Shown in pieces: positions 48,901 to 59,909 of a DNA stretch of 64,000 nt. The position numbers and the translations under genes are program-made. Under the pieces are notes generated by a model. That model was not told the DNA's origin, did not search any database, and saw only the letters and a program-made list of their open reading frames with translations. This stretch comes from Malaya genurostris (lineage: Eukaryota > Arthropoda > Insecta > Diptera > Culicidae), in the NCBI RefSeq assembly GCF_030247185.1, contig NC_080572.1, positions 95,405,198 to 95,469,197 of the forward strand. Reading direction: 5' to 3'. The first letter of the stretch is position 1; each line of letters opens with the position of its first letter.

Positions 48901-51900
48901 CTGTCTGTCTGGACACTGAGAAGAAGTGCGCTTTCCTCTTTGTGTGGAGCAGAAAAAATGTCGGAATCGGAAACCGGGAATAAGGATAGCCAGAAGCGGT
49001 TTATTTTATTTGTCCACTGATAATTTCTACCGATTGAAATAGTCACGAGGTCAGTTTAGTATTTTTTATGTATTTTGTTTCGCCACTTTAAGTGAGGGTA
49101 TCAAATTTTCAACACACTTTATCCTATATTTGAACCTAATTTGATGAAATAATTTAGAATTGGAATTTTTACACCAATAACCCTGTAACTCCTGTAACCG
49201 GAAGTCGGATCAAAACGAAATTCAGGAACTTTGTATAAGATATTTATACCTTTCATTTGAATCTAAGTTTGTGAGAGTCGGTTCAGATATCTCTGAGAAA
49301 AGTTAGTGAACTAATTTTCATTTTTTTTGCACATATCATCCTGTAATTCCGAAACCGGAAGTCGGATTCAAATAAAATTCAGAAATTTTGTATGCGGTTA
49401 CAAGACTTTATTTGAATCCAAGTTTGTGAAAATCGGTTCAGCTATCTCCGAGAAGAGTTAGTGCAAAAAAAAATGTTGCACACACACCCTTTGGGCCTCG
49501 GTTCAAAAGTCGGTTTTCACAGTGATTACATAACCTTTCTATATAAGAAAGACGAAAAAAATATGTCTACACTCAGGTAAAATGAGTAGTGTAATCTTAT
49601 GATGCATAAAAAATCACCAAAATCACCATTTTAACAATTAATATGAAAATATACCTCTATTATATATATGTATATATATCATCTATCACTATTATAGTTT
49701 TCATACGAACAACTTATTAATTCCACAGTATATGAGATGAGTTATGTTTGTCATAGAAATTTCGCACAAAGTTCCTAAAAATTTCTTATGAATTTCACAA
49801 GGCTTTTAGTGGAATTTCAATTTTTGTGACTTTATGAGGCACTCTTATGATTCGCAAACGAAATCCTTTTGCTACAAACCATGCGATATCATTATGAATT
49901 TCCATATATTTTTTATACACTCATTTATCGAATATACGTTTCAATGTCATTCAATTACAGTACTGGTAAATGCACTATCATAGTTGAAGGCATAATATAA
50001 ACAGAAATACTTGGTACGTTTTGTTAAAAATGTACTCCTTAGTATCAGTTGTTAGCGGATTGTTCGCCCCGATTATGAATTTCGTTCGATTCGATCGACT
50101 ATGAAATTTTGCATTTGGTATCTCGATCCAGTTCGAATTTTCCGTACAAAAGTATCATTTGATCGGATTACAGAATGAAATTCGAACCACATCCGATCAG
50201 AACTATCCGATTCGATCGAAATGCAGAATAGGGGTGGTTCTTCAGCCCTATTCTGTATTTCGATCGAGTCGTATTATTTCGATCGAATGTGAAAATTTGC
50301 ATTCTGTTTTTCGATCGAGTGATGCATTTGTATGGAAAACTCGAACTCGATCGAGATACACATCCCGATTCCGTATTTCGTTCGAATCGGATTGTTTCGA
50401 TCGAATACGAAATTTGGCATTCTGTAACTCGTTCGAGTTCGAGTTTTACATACAAATGGCATACAGAATGCAAATTTTTACATTCGTTCGAAAAAAAACT
50501 GATTCGATCGAAATACAGAATAGGGGTAATTGACTGGTTGGTAAACGACTGAACAATGCGTAATATAGGCCCCAAAGCGGTCCTCAGCCTCTTGTACAGT
50601 ATCTCAGCGAGACAAGAGGTTGGTGCAGAACTAACAAACCGACCGTGAAACAGCAGTTACGAAAAATCAAGGTAGATATACGACTCGGTATAATTGCAAA
50701 CGACCTAGGTGACGAACAAAAGACTACGATTGGAAGCTTGGAACGTGGAACTGCAAATCACTTGGCTTCCTAGGAACTGCAGATCACTTACTACTGGAAC
50801 TTTTTTAGATGAGACAAAAGGTGTGGAAAAGCGTGCATCGAGCTTCTACCTTCTATCACAGCAGTGTGGCAACCAGCGTATTAGGAACGGGATTTATAGT
50901 GATGGACAAGATGCACCAGCGTGTGATAATAGTATGTGCGTGTTGAAGATCAAGGCCGCTTCTTCAATTACAGCATCATCAACGTGCACTGACACATGAA
51001 AAGACACACAATGATAAGAAGGAAGCATTTTACGCACGGCTGGAGTGAACCTACGACTGTTGTCCACGGCGGGATGTAAAACTTGTCATCGGCAAGCTGT
51101 TCAAACATAAAAAGAGGCAATGGTGAAAGTGGTTTCTTGAAGCGGAGCGCAGCGCGCAAAATGGATCGATCAAGTGAAGAACGATCTTCGAAGCATCCGT
51201 ACCTTGAGTGGCCAGCGACTAGCAACCATGGATCGAGTTATGTGGAAACGTGTGCTTGATACAGTAAAGGACACCGCAGGACTATAGCTGCTAGGGTGGG
51301 TGGGCAGTATGACCAAGACTGAAGCGGACACAATACGCAATCCTCCAAAGTTCCTCTAATTAAGACATCAAAAACATAGAAGCAGTGTGTAGGATGACAA
51401 AATACCGATACGACACTGATGCACGACTTGATGATTAACTGGTGACCGAGTGAAGTTTATTTCTTGCCCAAATGTCAAATTCTCTGCAATAGAAGATACT
51501 CGTATCTTTCGTTGCAAATTGGTTACTGTAAATGAATCTGTCAGTTGTGTTACAAGCTATCCTATCATCTCGATAGAAAGGAACTTATCGTTTCGATGAT
51601 TCCTACCGCGTTACTCATGTTTTTTTGTGCACCATAGCCTAGTTCGTCCGGTATAAAAAGTGTGGAGCCTGGTGATCCCCACCCACGACCATGATTTCTG
51701 GCAACACTTTCTTGCAGTATAGAATAAATCGACAGTCCCACGACAAAAGGGCCTACCTATTGAGAGATCCGATCCAGTATCTGTTAAAAATCGATTTCTT
51801 CGCGTTTCGCCTTCGGCTCATCAGTGCTTAAAGCAGTTCAAATTGAACCGCCATCTCCGCCTAATGCCTTATCCTATCTGATGTCTCGTACGGAAACGAG

Positions 51901-54900
51901 TGACGACCGACTACTGGCCGCCGCAGAATTTGAACATTTAGGGGTTTTTGGTTTATAAGTAAAGTATATATTTAGTTTCGATATTTCGCGAAACGCGAAG
52001 AAATATCACAGACTAACAGACAGGACACTCAAATTATATTCTTCAATCATTTTAACGGTCATTTTGAATATTCCTTTATTTGGGACAGTACTCACATATG
52101 TCATGATGGCGCCACGTTACCCTATCAAAAACATCCTGTCTGTCATCTAGACTGTGTTTATTTTTTTCATTTACCAACAGAGTTGCCATTCATACAGAAT
52201 TACCTGTAATTTATTGAGTTGTATACCTCCATGCGAATTTCATGCAGGATACAGATTTAATTCATATTGCCAAAACTATATACATAATTGTGCCTACTTC
52301 TCATCCTCCAACGCAATACAAAATCGAACCAATATTTACTTGCTTCTGGTCTGCCGCCACTTAATTTCGGGTGAAAACTTCCAACACAATCAAAAATAGT
52401 CTAGATGAACAACGTTGAGTCAAATAAATGGTTACCTTCCAACATCGCGAAAAAGTTAAATATATTATCAACGTAATCCAATAATTTATTGTGACGATTC
52501 ATTTTCAAATATTTTGATGAAATCAGGCATCCCTGCAAGCAGCTGATCGGTGTTGACAAACGAGGGGAAACCAACTAGTAAAAAAACTTGTACATATCAC
52601 AAGGGGTGTACAGATAGTAAATAGTTCGCGCAGTACAATATAGGTGGAACTAGTGCATCACGAAAAATTATTTTTATAAGAATTTACTCATACTGTCATG
52701 TCTGTTAGTCTGTGGAAATATATACTTTGCGTACGAAACTAAATATGTACTTTACGCACGAACCAAAAACATCTAAATGTCATTGAAAATCGTTTGTTTA
52801 CTGTTCGATCGAAAATAGTGAGACAGCTGCTGTTCGTTTTAGTTTCCACCCTCGACGTTTGGGATGAGAACGATTTTAGTTTTTTTTGTTTCGATTACGG
52901 GCACGGAGATCGGAATTGCTGTGCGGCCTCTCGAAATTTACGATGATACCAACAAATGTCCTGCGAAGAATGTGGGTCGTTACGGCGCCGTGATGAAGAA
53001 CGGGACCAATTTCCATTCTCCACCGTTCTCAATCGTCGCACTTCGCTGGATAGTGCAGCAACTTGGGTTTCCAGATCTTGTATATTTGTGGTAGCAGCAG
53101 GAAGAGATGCGATGGCTATCTGAGGACCAGAGGAGTTGACCATTTTATCAGCCATTGCAGCTAGCTGATCAAGTTTACTCTCACAAATCGCTAAAACTGC
53201 ACGTATGCCCGTTATGTTGCAACATAAACAACATTCTCATCAACTCGTCGTTTACGTTTAGATTTGTAGCCAGCTCCTGCATCTTACCTGGCAGATGAGT
53301 GGACGCATATCACCAAGATCGCAGGAATTAAGTAGCTTTTCGAATTTTTCCTGTGTCGACAACTCGAATCGGGAGATTAGACGTTTTTTACAGTTACGTA
53401 CCTATCATGTACAGGAGGATTTGCGACTATATCGGAAATATGCCGCAAGACTGTCTGATTCACCTTGGCAATAATGTGATAAAATTTGGTTAGGCCGCTC
53501 TGAATCCCAGCAAGTTCAAATTGAGCTTCGACCTGGTCAAACCACATATTCAGGCAAATTGAGTAGTGAAAATCATACGGCAAATCTTATTAAAGTACAA
53601 TCCTTCCGGTTAATTGTGGAATACAATTTCATTTAAATAGCTGCCTCGGCTGGCCTTGCAGTACGCCATACGATCGGTCCAGTTTTTTAGTACATTTTCG
53701 ATTGTATGCAGCTTTATTTCAGCTATGGCTGCACAAATGTTTACCTTCAAGGCTTGAATTGTCTCTGGCTTGTCCACATAACACTTATTTTTGACAGCCC
53801 CCCAACGATAATAGTCTAACGGCGTCAAATCACATTTCCGAGGCGGCCAAACGACATCCGAATTTCGACTGATAATTCGATCTTCGATGACTGCGCGCAG
53901 AAGATCGATCGTAGCGTTGGCTGTGTAGCACGGAGCGCCGTCTTGTTGGAACCAAATGGTGTCCAAGTCTTTCTCTTCAAGTAACGGGAAGAACCAATCG
54001 CTAATAATGACGCGGTAGCGCTCACTATTGACCGTGGCGGCGGCTCCTGCCTCTTTCTCGAAGAAAAATGGCCCAATGATGCCGCCAGACCAAAATCCAC
54101 ACCAAACCGTCACTCTCTGAGGATGCATCGGCTTCTCCATGATAACGTGCGGGTTTTCCGTCCCCCAGATGCGACAATTTTGCTTATTGACATACCCGCC
54201 GAGATGAAAATGTGCTTCATCCGAGAAGATGATTTTTTGGCAAAAATCGGCATCTTCTTCAAGCTGATTTTCAAAGTAAAACTGCACTATTTTCACGCGT
54301 TCCTCAAGCGTATACTAAGTTAAACTAAGCTTCTGTCAAATCAGAAGTGACATTAGGGTAACCGAAATGTCGAAATAACCGCAAGTAAAAAAAATGTTTG
54401 ATGGCAGACCCTGATCTCATCTATCACTATTATAGTTTTCATACGAACAACTTATGAATTCCACAATATATGAGAGAAGTTATGTTTGTCATCGAAATTT
54501 CGCACAATGTTCCTAAAAATTGCGTATGAATTTCATAAATCTTTTTATTGGAATTCCAATATTCGTGACTTCATAAGGCGATCTTACGATTCGCATACGA
54601 TATTCTTGTGGCTAAAAACCATACGAAATTATTATGAAATTCTATATATTTTTTGCCTGGGTGCATGAGCGGATCCGTTTTCCATAGAACTCAGGGAACT
54701 TGAAAGAAACTGCTGCGGTAACGTGTGTAATCGATAATTTTATTCGAGCGGTTGTCTTACTATCTCGCCAGCGTAGCGCTTGTATGTGTATGTGTGTACG
54801 TGCGTATGTGTGTATGTAACGTTTTTTGCACTAACTTTTCTCAGAGATTGCAGAACCGAATTTCACAAACTTAGATTCAACTGAAAGGTCTTGTGGTCTT

Positions 54901-57455
54901 ATACAAAATTCCTGAATATTATTTGGATCCAACTTCCGGGGTTCCGGAGTTAGGGGGTAAAATGCGCAAAAAAATGAAAATATGTGTTCTAATTTTTCTC
55001 ATAGTTGGCTCGACCGATTTTCACAAATTTAGGTTCAAATGAAAGGTCCTGTGGTAATTCCTGAATTTCATCCGGATCCGGAAATATAGGGTAAAATGTG
55101 TTAAAAATTTTATACCATCACTGAAAAGGGCGAAAACCGCAAAAAAATTTCTAAATCGACCTCAAATCTTCTCCAATTGATAGTTTTTATCAGTAGTATG
55201 CAGTAGATTTTTTTGAAGAATAAAGCAATTATTGGACTCACACACATATGAAATAGTGTAGCAGAAAACCTTACCTTGAAATCTCGTTCGTGAAGACAGA
55301 CATTGATGTCCTCCGTCTGTTCCAGATTGGGAAGAAGCTGCTCCAGAACCCATTGACGATCCTGTTCCGAGTAGCTGACAAACACATCGTAGGTGTAGCA
55401 GCTAATTACCGAGGCTAAGCTATCTTTTCTCATTAACGATTCGCTCTTGTGTGTCATCATACTTAGTATAGTGGCATTGCGTACAATGATGCAAAAGTAC
55501 TTGATATGATCCCATTTGGAGATATAAATTATGAAGGAAACTAGTGCGAACCCAAAAAAGATCAGACTAAACTTAATTATGGTTGCTGCTGTACTATTAG
55601 TTATGGGCAAAAACGGTAGTAATGCAGATCTGTCGAGAAGGCACCTTTCCTGTTCTAAAAGATTAAATTCAGAATCATCCAAATCAATACATTTGTACCT
55701 GTCTTCGTCAAAGTCGATTATTTGGAACTGTAATCCATATAGTGGATCAGTACTGCTTGGCTGATCATTAGTTGATGGTTGATTCGTAGTTACAGAGTCA
55801 TTGCTACAATTGATACGAATAAATCGTGGATCTGTTGGTTCAATGCGATACTTGTTAAGGGATTCTTGGAATTTGGTATTACTATCATAGATAATGGAGA
55901 CGTAGCCTTGGACTAAACGGGAAAGAACGTCATATTCTTCGATTGAACTCATGATGTCTTCTGGCTCATAGCCCTCGAGAATCACAGTGTAGTTTTCCTC
56001 TTGGAAGTTTGGCAGTGACGACTCAGTCACTATGAAGGATTCTACAATTTTTAGATATGCATCTACTGTTTTAGTACTAGCATTAAGCACTTTATCATCA
56101 ATTGGATTAGCAGTAGTTAAAAATCCGGAGTTGTACAGATATTCCAATACCTCGTCGTATCTCGTCGCATCGGATGTGGTTTGAAAATGATCAACTAAGT
56201 TATTCAACAAGCACGATATGGTTTCGGAATTTTTTGCTGCCATTTCAATGAATTCTCGTAGCAAACAATGACAAACAAAACTATTTTGACCGATAGCTAG
56301 AAAATTTACGCTTGCAAAGTCGTACAGCATTTCCGTCGTCAGCACATTAATGTTATTATCTGACAGATCCAGGATATACAACTCGGCATTATTCGTAAAT
56401 ACTCTTTGATGCCAATTACTGATATGATTGCCACTTAAATCTAGAATTTCTAGAGCAGCTAAATTCTCGAATGTACAATTTTTCAGCTGATTTATATTGT
56501 TCGTCCCAAGTAGCAGTACCTTAAGATTGATCATTCCGCTAAGCCAGTCCAAATGTTTCACTGTAGAGTTTTCACATACGAGAATTTCTAAATTATTGTT
56601 GAAGCTTCGCGTGTCACTTTGCTCATGGTGGATAGCCGTGGATATACCAGGATTTCCGGATATATCCAACACCCTTAGCGATCCGTTTATCATCGAGCCG
56701 ACGATGATAGCGATATCTGTGTAGCACAGACTCAACTGTTTAACCGTTACATGGCGGAATGCCTTCGAACTGTACGACAGCAGTTTGGTATGCGATACAT
56801 CTAAGAAGGATAGATTCACCAGGGGATCGAATACAGTGTCATTCAAATAGAGTCCCTCGGTCAATGAATTATAAGGATCTATCATCTGCTCATCACCCGC
56901 AAGGCCGCTCATTTTCTCTTGAGCGTTGTAAGATATATCCAAGTGGCGAAGACTGGTGAGTCCTAGAAATTGAGACGAACTTAGCTTTGTCAGACTGTTG
57001 TGCGATAGGAATAGCTTAAATAGGCTGGGTGTGTTGACGAAAGCTTCGTCCGGCAGATAACTCAATCCACAATGTCGAAGATCCAGTATGCGTAAATTGC
57101 GCAACACAGGTAATTTAAATGCTGCAAAGTTGACAGGTTCTTCATAAATTATAATTCATAGACACGTAACCAAGTCACTCACGTATTATAACATTGTCCA
57201 TTAGAGAAAGATGCGTTAACGTGCCATTGACTAGTGTTAGTTCAAACATTGGAAGACTGGTTAGTCCGCTGCGGGCCATAGAAAGGTATTTCAACCGCTG
57301 AAAATAGAATAATAAATATTCGATAACGAAATGAATTCATAACATCTAACATTATTAACTTACCTGGGGCATACCTTTCATCAAAAATGGTTTCATTCGA
57401 GTGATTATATCAGGAAACACATTATTAGATAGATCCAGTGAATTTTCTCGTACTC
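45531..57455 (-). CDS. Toll-family receptor, Toll-9-like (5' end not found)
   Basis: Minus-strand exons: 57455-57364, 57297-57183, 57121-55275, 46096-45969, 45906-45531, all with GT...AG introns and compatible phases, giving at least 851 residues. Leucine-rich repeats (SLDLSNNVFPD, LRILDLRHCGLSYLPDEAF, LEILDLSGNHISNWHQ, LYILDLSDNNINVL) lead to a Cys-rich LRR cap (CHCLLREF), a transmembrane helix (TIIKFSLIFFGFALVSFIIY) and a TIR domain. The TIR has box 1 YDVFVSYSEQDRQWV, then CLHERDFK|VGISILENI across the big intron, SHWCQFEMHLAQHR|MLETRREQ across a 62-base intron, and box 3 FWQRLRKAI. It should bind a ligand outside the cell and signal through its cytoplasmic TIR. The TIR looks closer to Toll-9 and vertebrate TLRs than to Toll-1; that subgroup is from memory of family motifs. 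The signal peptide and first LRR exons are not recognised upstream. Confidence 0.92.
45969..46096 (-). CDS. Toll-9-like TIR exon (box 2 region)
   Basis: 128 bases after a strong polypyrimidine/CAG acceptor. Encodes VGISILENIIYCMDKSRTLL, LVMSESFLLSHWCQFEMHLA and QHR. Too short to be seen as a long open frame; found by continuing the TIR homology. Confidence 0.92.
46545..47097 (+). repeat. Interspersed repeat, copy 2 of the 14014 family
   Basis: Begins with the same CCTGTTTTAATCCACCTAG block and follows copy 1 through 'CGTTAATCGAAAACCGG' and 'CGCTGAGAAAATTGAGTGA'. Shorter by internal deletion. Lies in the large Toll intron. Confidence 0.75.
47440..48250. other. GC-richer unassigned block in the Toll intron
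   Basis: Visibly richer in G+C than the surroundings, with many CpG dinucleotides. Short open frames exist on both strands (for example 47910-48164 minus) but no recognisable domain. Could be the leader of a retroelement or a relocated gene fragment; unknown. Confidence 0.35.
48961..49560 (+). repeat. Interspersed repeat, copy 3 with two ~150-base units
   Basis: Second half of the 14014 family followed by two tandem units (about 49180-49330 and 49340-49480), each containing 'CTGTAA(C/T)TCC', 'CCGGAAGTCGGAT', 'GAATC(T/C)AAGTTTGTGA' and 'TCGGTTCAG(A/C)TATCTC'. Ends in TATATAAGAAAGACGAAAAA. Confidence 0.72.
49569..49922. mobile_element. MITE-like element, copy A
   Basis: From 49680 onward it aligns with 54418-54664 (about 245 bases, high identity). 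Left end CACTCAGGTAAAA and the right end of copy B (TTTTTTGCCTGGGTG) look like complementary termini. Confidence 0.65.
50068..50530. repeat. Array of palindromic 'TTCGATCGA' repeats, third locus
   Basis: At least two units (50068-50236 and 50246-50530), each bounded by CCCTATTCTGTATTTCG-like and CGAAATACAGAATAGGGG-like ends, with inverted TCGATCGA blocks inside. Confidence 0.82.
50573..51310 (+). pseudogene. Decayed LINE: endonuclease fragment and ORF2 tail
   Basis: Around 51018-51095 a frame reads DKKEAFYARLE, stop, TYDCCPRRDVKLVIG, as in LINE endonucleases. Around 51150-51290 a frame reads KNDLRSIRTLSGQRLATMDR and VMWKRVLDTVKDTAGL, as in the extreme C-terminus of such ORF2s. The reverse transcriptase between them is deleted, and several stops are present. 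Confidence 0.65.
51932..52784. mobile_element. 0.85 kb element with ~90-base terminal inverted repeats
   Basis: 51932-52026 and 52695-52784 are imperfect reverse complements, sharing TATATTTAGTTTCG, CACAGACTAACAGACA and GTTTTTGGTT-like blocks. A further shorter inverted copy of the CAGACAGGA motif lies near 52130. No transposase frame inside. Confidence 0.75.
52895..53583 (-). pseudogene. Gag relic of an LTR retrotransposon (gypsy-like)
   Basis: Minus-strand pieces in different frames: MWFDQVEAQFELAGI and IVANPPVHDRY (53583-53377), RFELSTQEKFEKLLN (about 53370-53310), then ADKMVNSSGP with a CWYHRKF...C end (53155-52895). These are the order and motifs of insect Ty3/gypsy-type Gag. Frameshifts and stops break it. 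No pol or LTR recognised nearby. Confidence 0.72.
53610..54314 (-). pseudogene. Mariner/rosa-like (DD41D) transposase with internal deletion
   Basis: The catalytic region is open: IIFSDEAHFHLGGYVNKQNC (first Asp), WFQQDGAPCYTA (second Asp), CDLTPLDYYRWG (third Asp). Counting from the second to the third Asp gives 41 residues between, the DD41D spacing of the rosa family. At the N-terminus YTLEERVKIVQFYFENQ, a typical transposase start, joins directly to LEEDADFCQK. The ~100-residue helix-turn-helix DNA-binding region is missing. An in-frame stop precedes the first residues and no ATG is seen. Non-functional, since it lacks DNA binding. Confidence 0.82.
54418..54664. mobile_element. MITE-like element, copy B
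   Basis: About 245 bases matching 49680-49922 in the same orientation, ending TTTTTTGCCTGGGTG. Both copies lie in the large Toll intron. Confidence 0.65.
54826..55130 (-). repeat. Two reverse units of the ~150-base interspersed repeat
   Basis: Each contains 'TTTCACAAA(C/T)TTAG', 'GAAAGGTC(T/C)TGTGG' and 'GGATCC' followed by GTAAAATG. Matches the 49.2-49.5 kb units in reverse and, more distantly, the 168-base units at 25.1 kb. Confidence 0.7.
55275..57121 (-). CDS. Toll-9-like main exon (LRRs, TM, TIR start)
   Basis: 615 full codons. Acceptor TTTGCAG ends at 57122; donor AAG|GTAAGG at 55274. Contains LRRs, the LRR C-cap, a juxtamembrane Asp/Ser-rich stretch, one transmembrane segment and TIR box 1. 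The open frame runs past the donor to 55110, but that tail is intronic and lacks TIR homology. Confidence 0.93.
57183..57455 (-). CDS. Two small upstream LRR exons of the Toll-9-like gene
   Basis: 57455-57364 encodes VRENSLDLSNNVFPDIITRM through MPQ. 57297-57183 encodes RLKYLSMARSGLTSLPMFEL through MDNVII. Both are LRR segments with GT...AG borders that join in phase to the main exon (a 65-base and a 61-base intron). Confidence 0.85.
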
Positions 57456-59100
57456 CTGCAAATGAAATTTTGAGTTACGATATCGTTCAACTGTGTAGAA
57501 TACCCAGTCAAGGACCTCTAGTTAGCAGCTGGTGATTGCGGTATTCGTTGATAAACAGAAAATCGCCATAACAAACACATCAGCAGGCGATAACACCGCC
57601 GAAAACGATTCCTCCGTAAATTAGTAAGTTCAAACTAATAAATCAACATTAAAAACTGATAAACGATTTTCTTCCGACTAATGCTACATTTCTAATCACA
57701 ATTGTGAATTGTGCAGAAGTTTGATTTCTCCAAGTTCAAATCTGTTCAATTTATCAAAATCTAAATCATTAAAACCCTTTATGTGCGAGACTGGAAATCA
57801 AACTTGCAAAGAGACCGTCTTATTTATCACCACAGCCCCCGATAAGACAGATGATTAAAAGTAAACTTTTCAATTATTTTTTTCCAATTGGTTCAACTTG
57901 TGTTTCGGCATTAAAAATGTCTTACTCTTCACTATACGAGGCTAAAAAATGCAAAACTAACCGCGTAACCTTTTTCTGTCATAATTTTGAAGCTTATAAC
58001 TCAGTAATTTGTTGATGGATTTAAATAGTTTAACTACCAATCGATTCGAGAACATTCAACTTAAACTTATGAGGTAACGTCGTTTGAGTATTTCAATTAC
58101 ATACCATTGAAAAATTGGTTTGAATTTACTTATGTTTTCACGAGCCAATGACAGTCGCAGTCAATGATGTCATTCTCTCGTCCGATTTGCGCAGTATGAA
58201 CTCTAGCACAAAAGGAAATCTATAAATATATTCCCGAATACATTTCTTCTTTAGTTTATCCATGGCTGCCAGCGAGGAAGGGTGAGTGGAAGACAAAGCT
58301 GAAAGCTACATTCATTCGCTCACTGGATAGTTGCTTTTGTATGTGTGCGGTGTGTTGATACCGTATTCGCTGGTATTGGATGCAAGTGAGCTGTTTATTT
58401 TGATTCTCCGGTAACTACCAGGCCAATTTAGAACTATCGGCGATAGATTTTTCGAACCTTATTTGAAGCTCTTATTGTATATCTGTGATTTGTTGATGGA
58501 TTTGCATCATTTTAATTGATTCGAAAAGGTTTAAAAATGTTTTATTTTGTCAACGGGTAGTGTGCATACTGAAATTTTCATTTACATACGAACAACACGG
58601 TGGCGCGAAAATGGATTCAGTATAAAGTTGTGTTATGATGATAATCATAGATACTTCATTGAATTTGGCTAAACACAATGAACTATCTCACAGCATAATT
58701 CCTCAGACCCTATTATTATGCCAAACAATAATTGTTTAACCTAATTGAATAGTTAGAAATTGATTTAGCCTTATAAAGCATAACATTTTGGTCTAGAATT
58801 ACTTCCAAGAATCTCATAGAAGGGATCCAGACTAAGTGTAACAAAAACAATGCAATGCAAATCGTTATGCAGTATCAATTTGAACAAGTTGTTGTCCCAC
58901 CAGGAAACGCTTCAAAAGATTCGGAACTTAGTACAAATAAGTTGCATAGACTCACATATATAGAATTATTAGATCCAATAAAATATAGTATCAAGGTAAA
59001 CTCAAGATAAGCTGTTCTGCCATTTTACATGTATCATTTGAATCCTCACTGAACTCGGGTCACCGCCAGTTTCAGTAAAATTATCATTTACATCAAAATA
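57456..59100. other. Upstream of the recognised Toll exons
   Basis: The missing 5' exon(s) of the Toll gene should lie here or beyond the window, but I cannot identify one. AT-rich, with no other recognised feature. Confidence 0.35.
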
Positions 59101-59392
59101 ATAAGCGTCTCAACTATAACTATAACAATGTTCAGTTTGGATTCTATCGCCACTGCGAGCAGATGTGTTTTGTGTCGTCTGCATAGCTAGTTTCGCTTTC
59201 AACAAGAGCGATTAGTCATTCAGTAAAAACCATTCAAGCGAAGAGGTTGTGTTTCGATTGTACTGGCTCGTGAGTTAACGGCTGCTACCGAGACAATTCT
59301 AAGCTTCAGGTAGTTAAACTGCCCATAGCAAACGCAATATTCGGGGCGTTTCCCGACTGGAAAGCTAGCAACGAAGGCCATCCCGTTCATAC

Positions 59393-59505
59393 GCACAGAG
59401 GTGTAGAGACACAGAGGTGCGAGAGCATAGAAGTGACGAGTCACAGAGGTGCCATCGCATAAAGGTGCGAAGACGAAGGGGTGCAAAGGCACAGAGGTGC
59501 TAAAG
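59393..59505. repeat. Short tandem repeats in the LINE leader
   Basis: About five to six irregular copies of CACAGAGGTGC or close variants, spaced roughly 20-22 bases. Confidence 0.75.
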
Positions 59506-59909
59506 CAACCCAGTGCTGATCTACCAGGTACCAGAATTTGTACGCTGCGTAGGATCAAAAGAGACGGCATATATCGCGAGGTGCTACACTGCAAGCATCG
59601 CATTTGATCGCCACCAAGAGCAAAAGCACTGTACCTGGGGTCAGGTACAGCAAGTGCAGTGGTGTTCACAACGACGGCAGAGCAACTGAGATAGCAGTAA
59701 ACGACAGAAGACTGCCAATTGGAAACAGCAAAAGACTGCCAATTGGAAATCGTTGGAAGAGCTTCACGTCGTTCTTCACGATAAAGGAACAGAGACATCA
59801 GCTACAAGGTAGATTTAATTTAATTTATTTTTTATTTCTTATATCTGAAATTTTACTAAACATAAGTTTTTATTTTGGTATTATTAATTTACAAAAAAAA
59901 TTTAATGTA

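Noticed and set aside
55110..55274. C-terminal extension of the Toll exon after HERDFK
   Set aside because: Follows a strong GTAAGG donor and has no TIR homology; the true continuation is at 46096.
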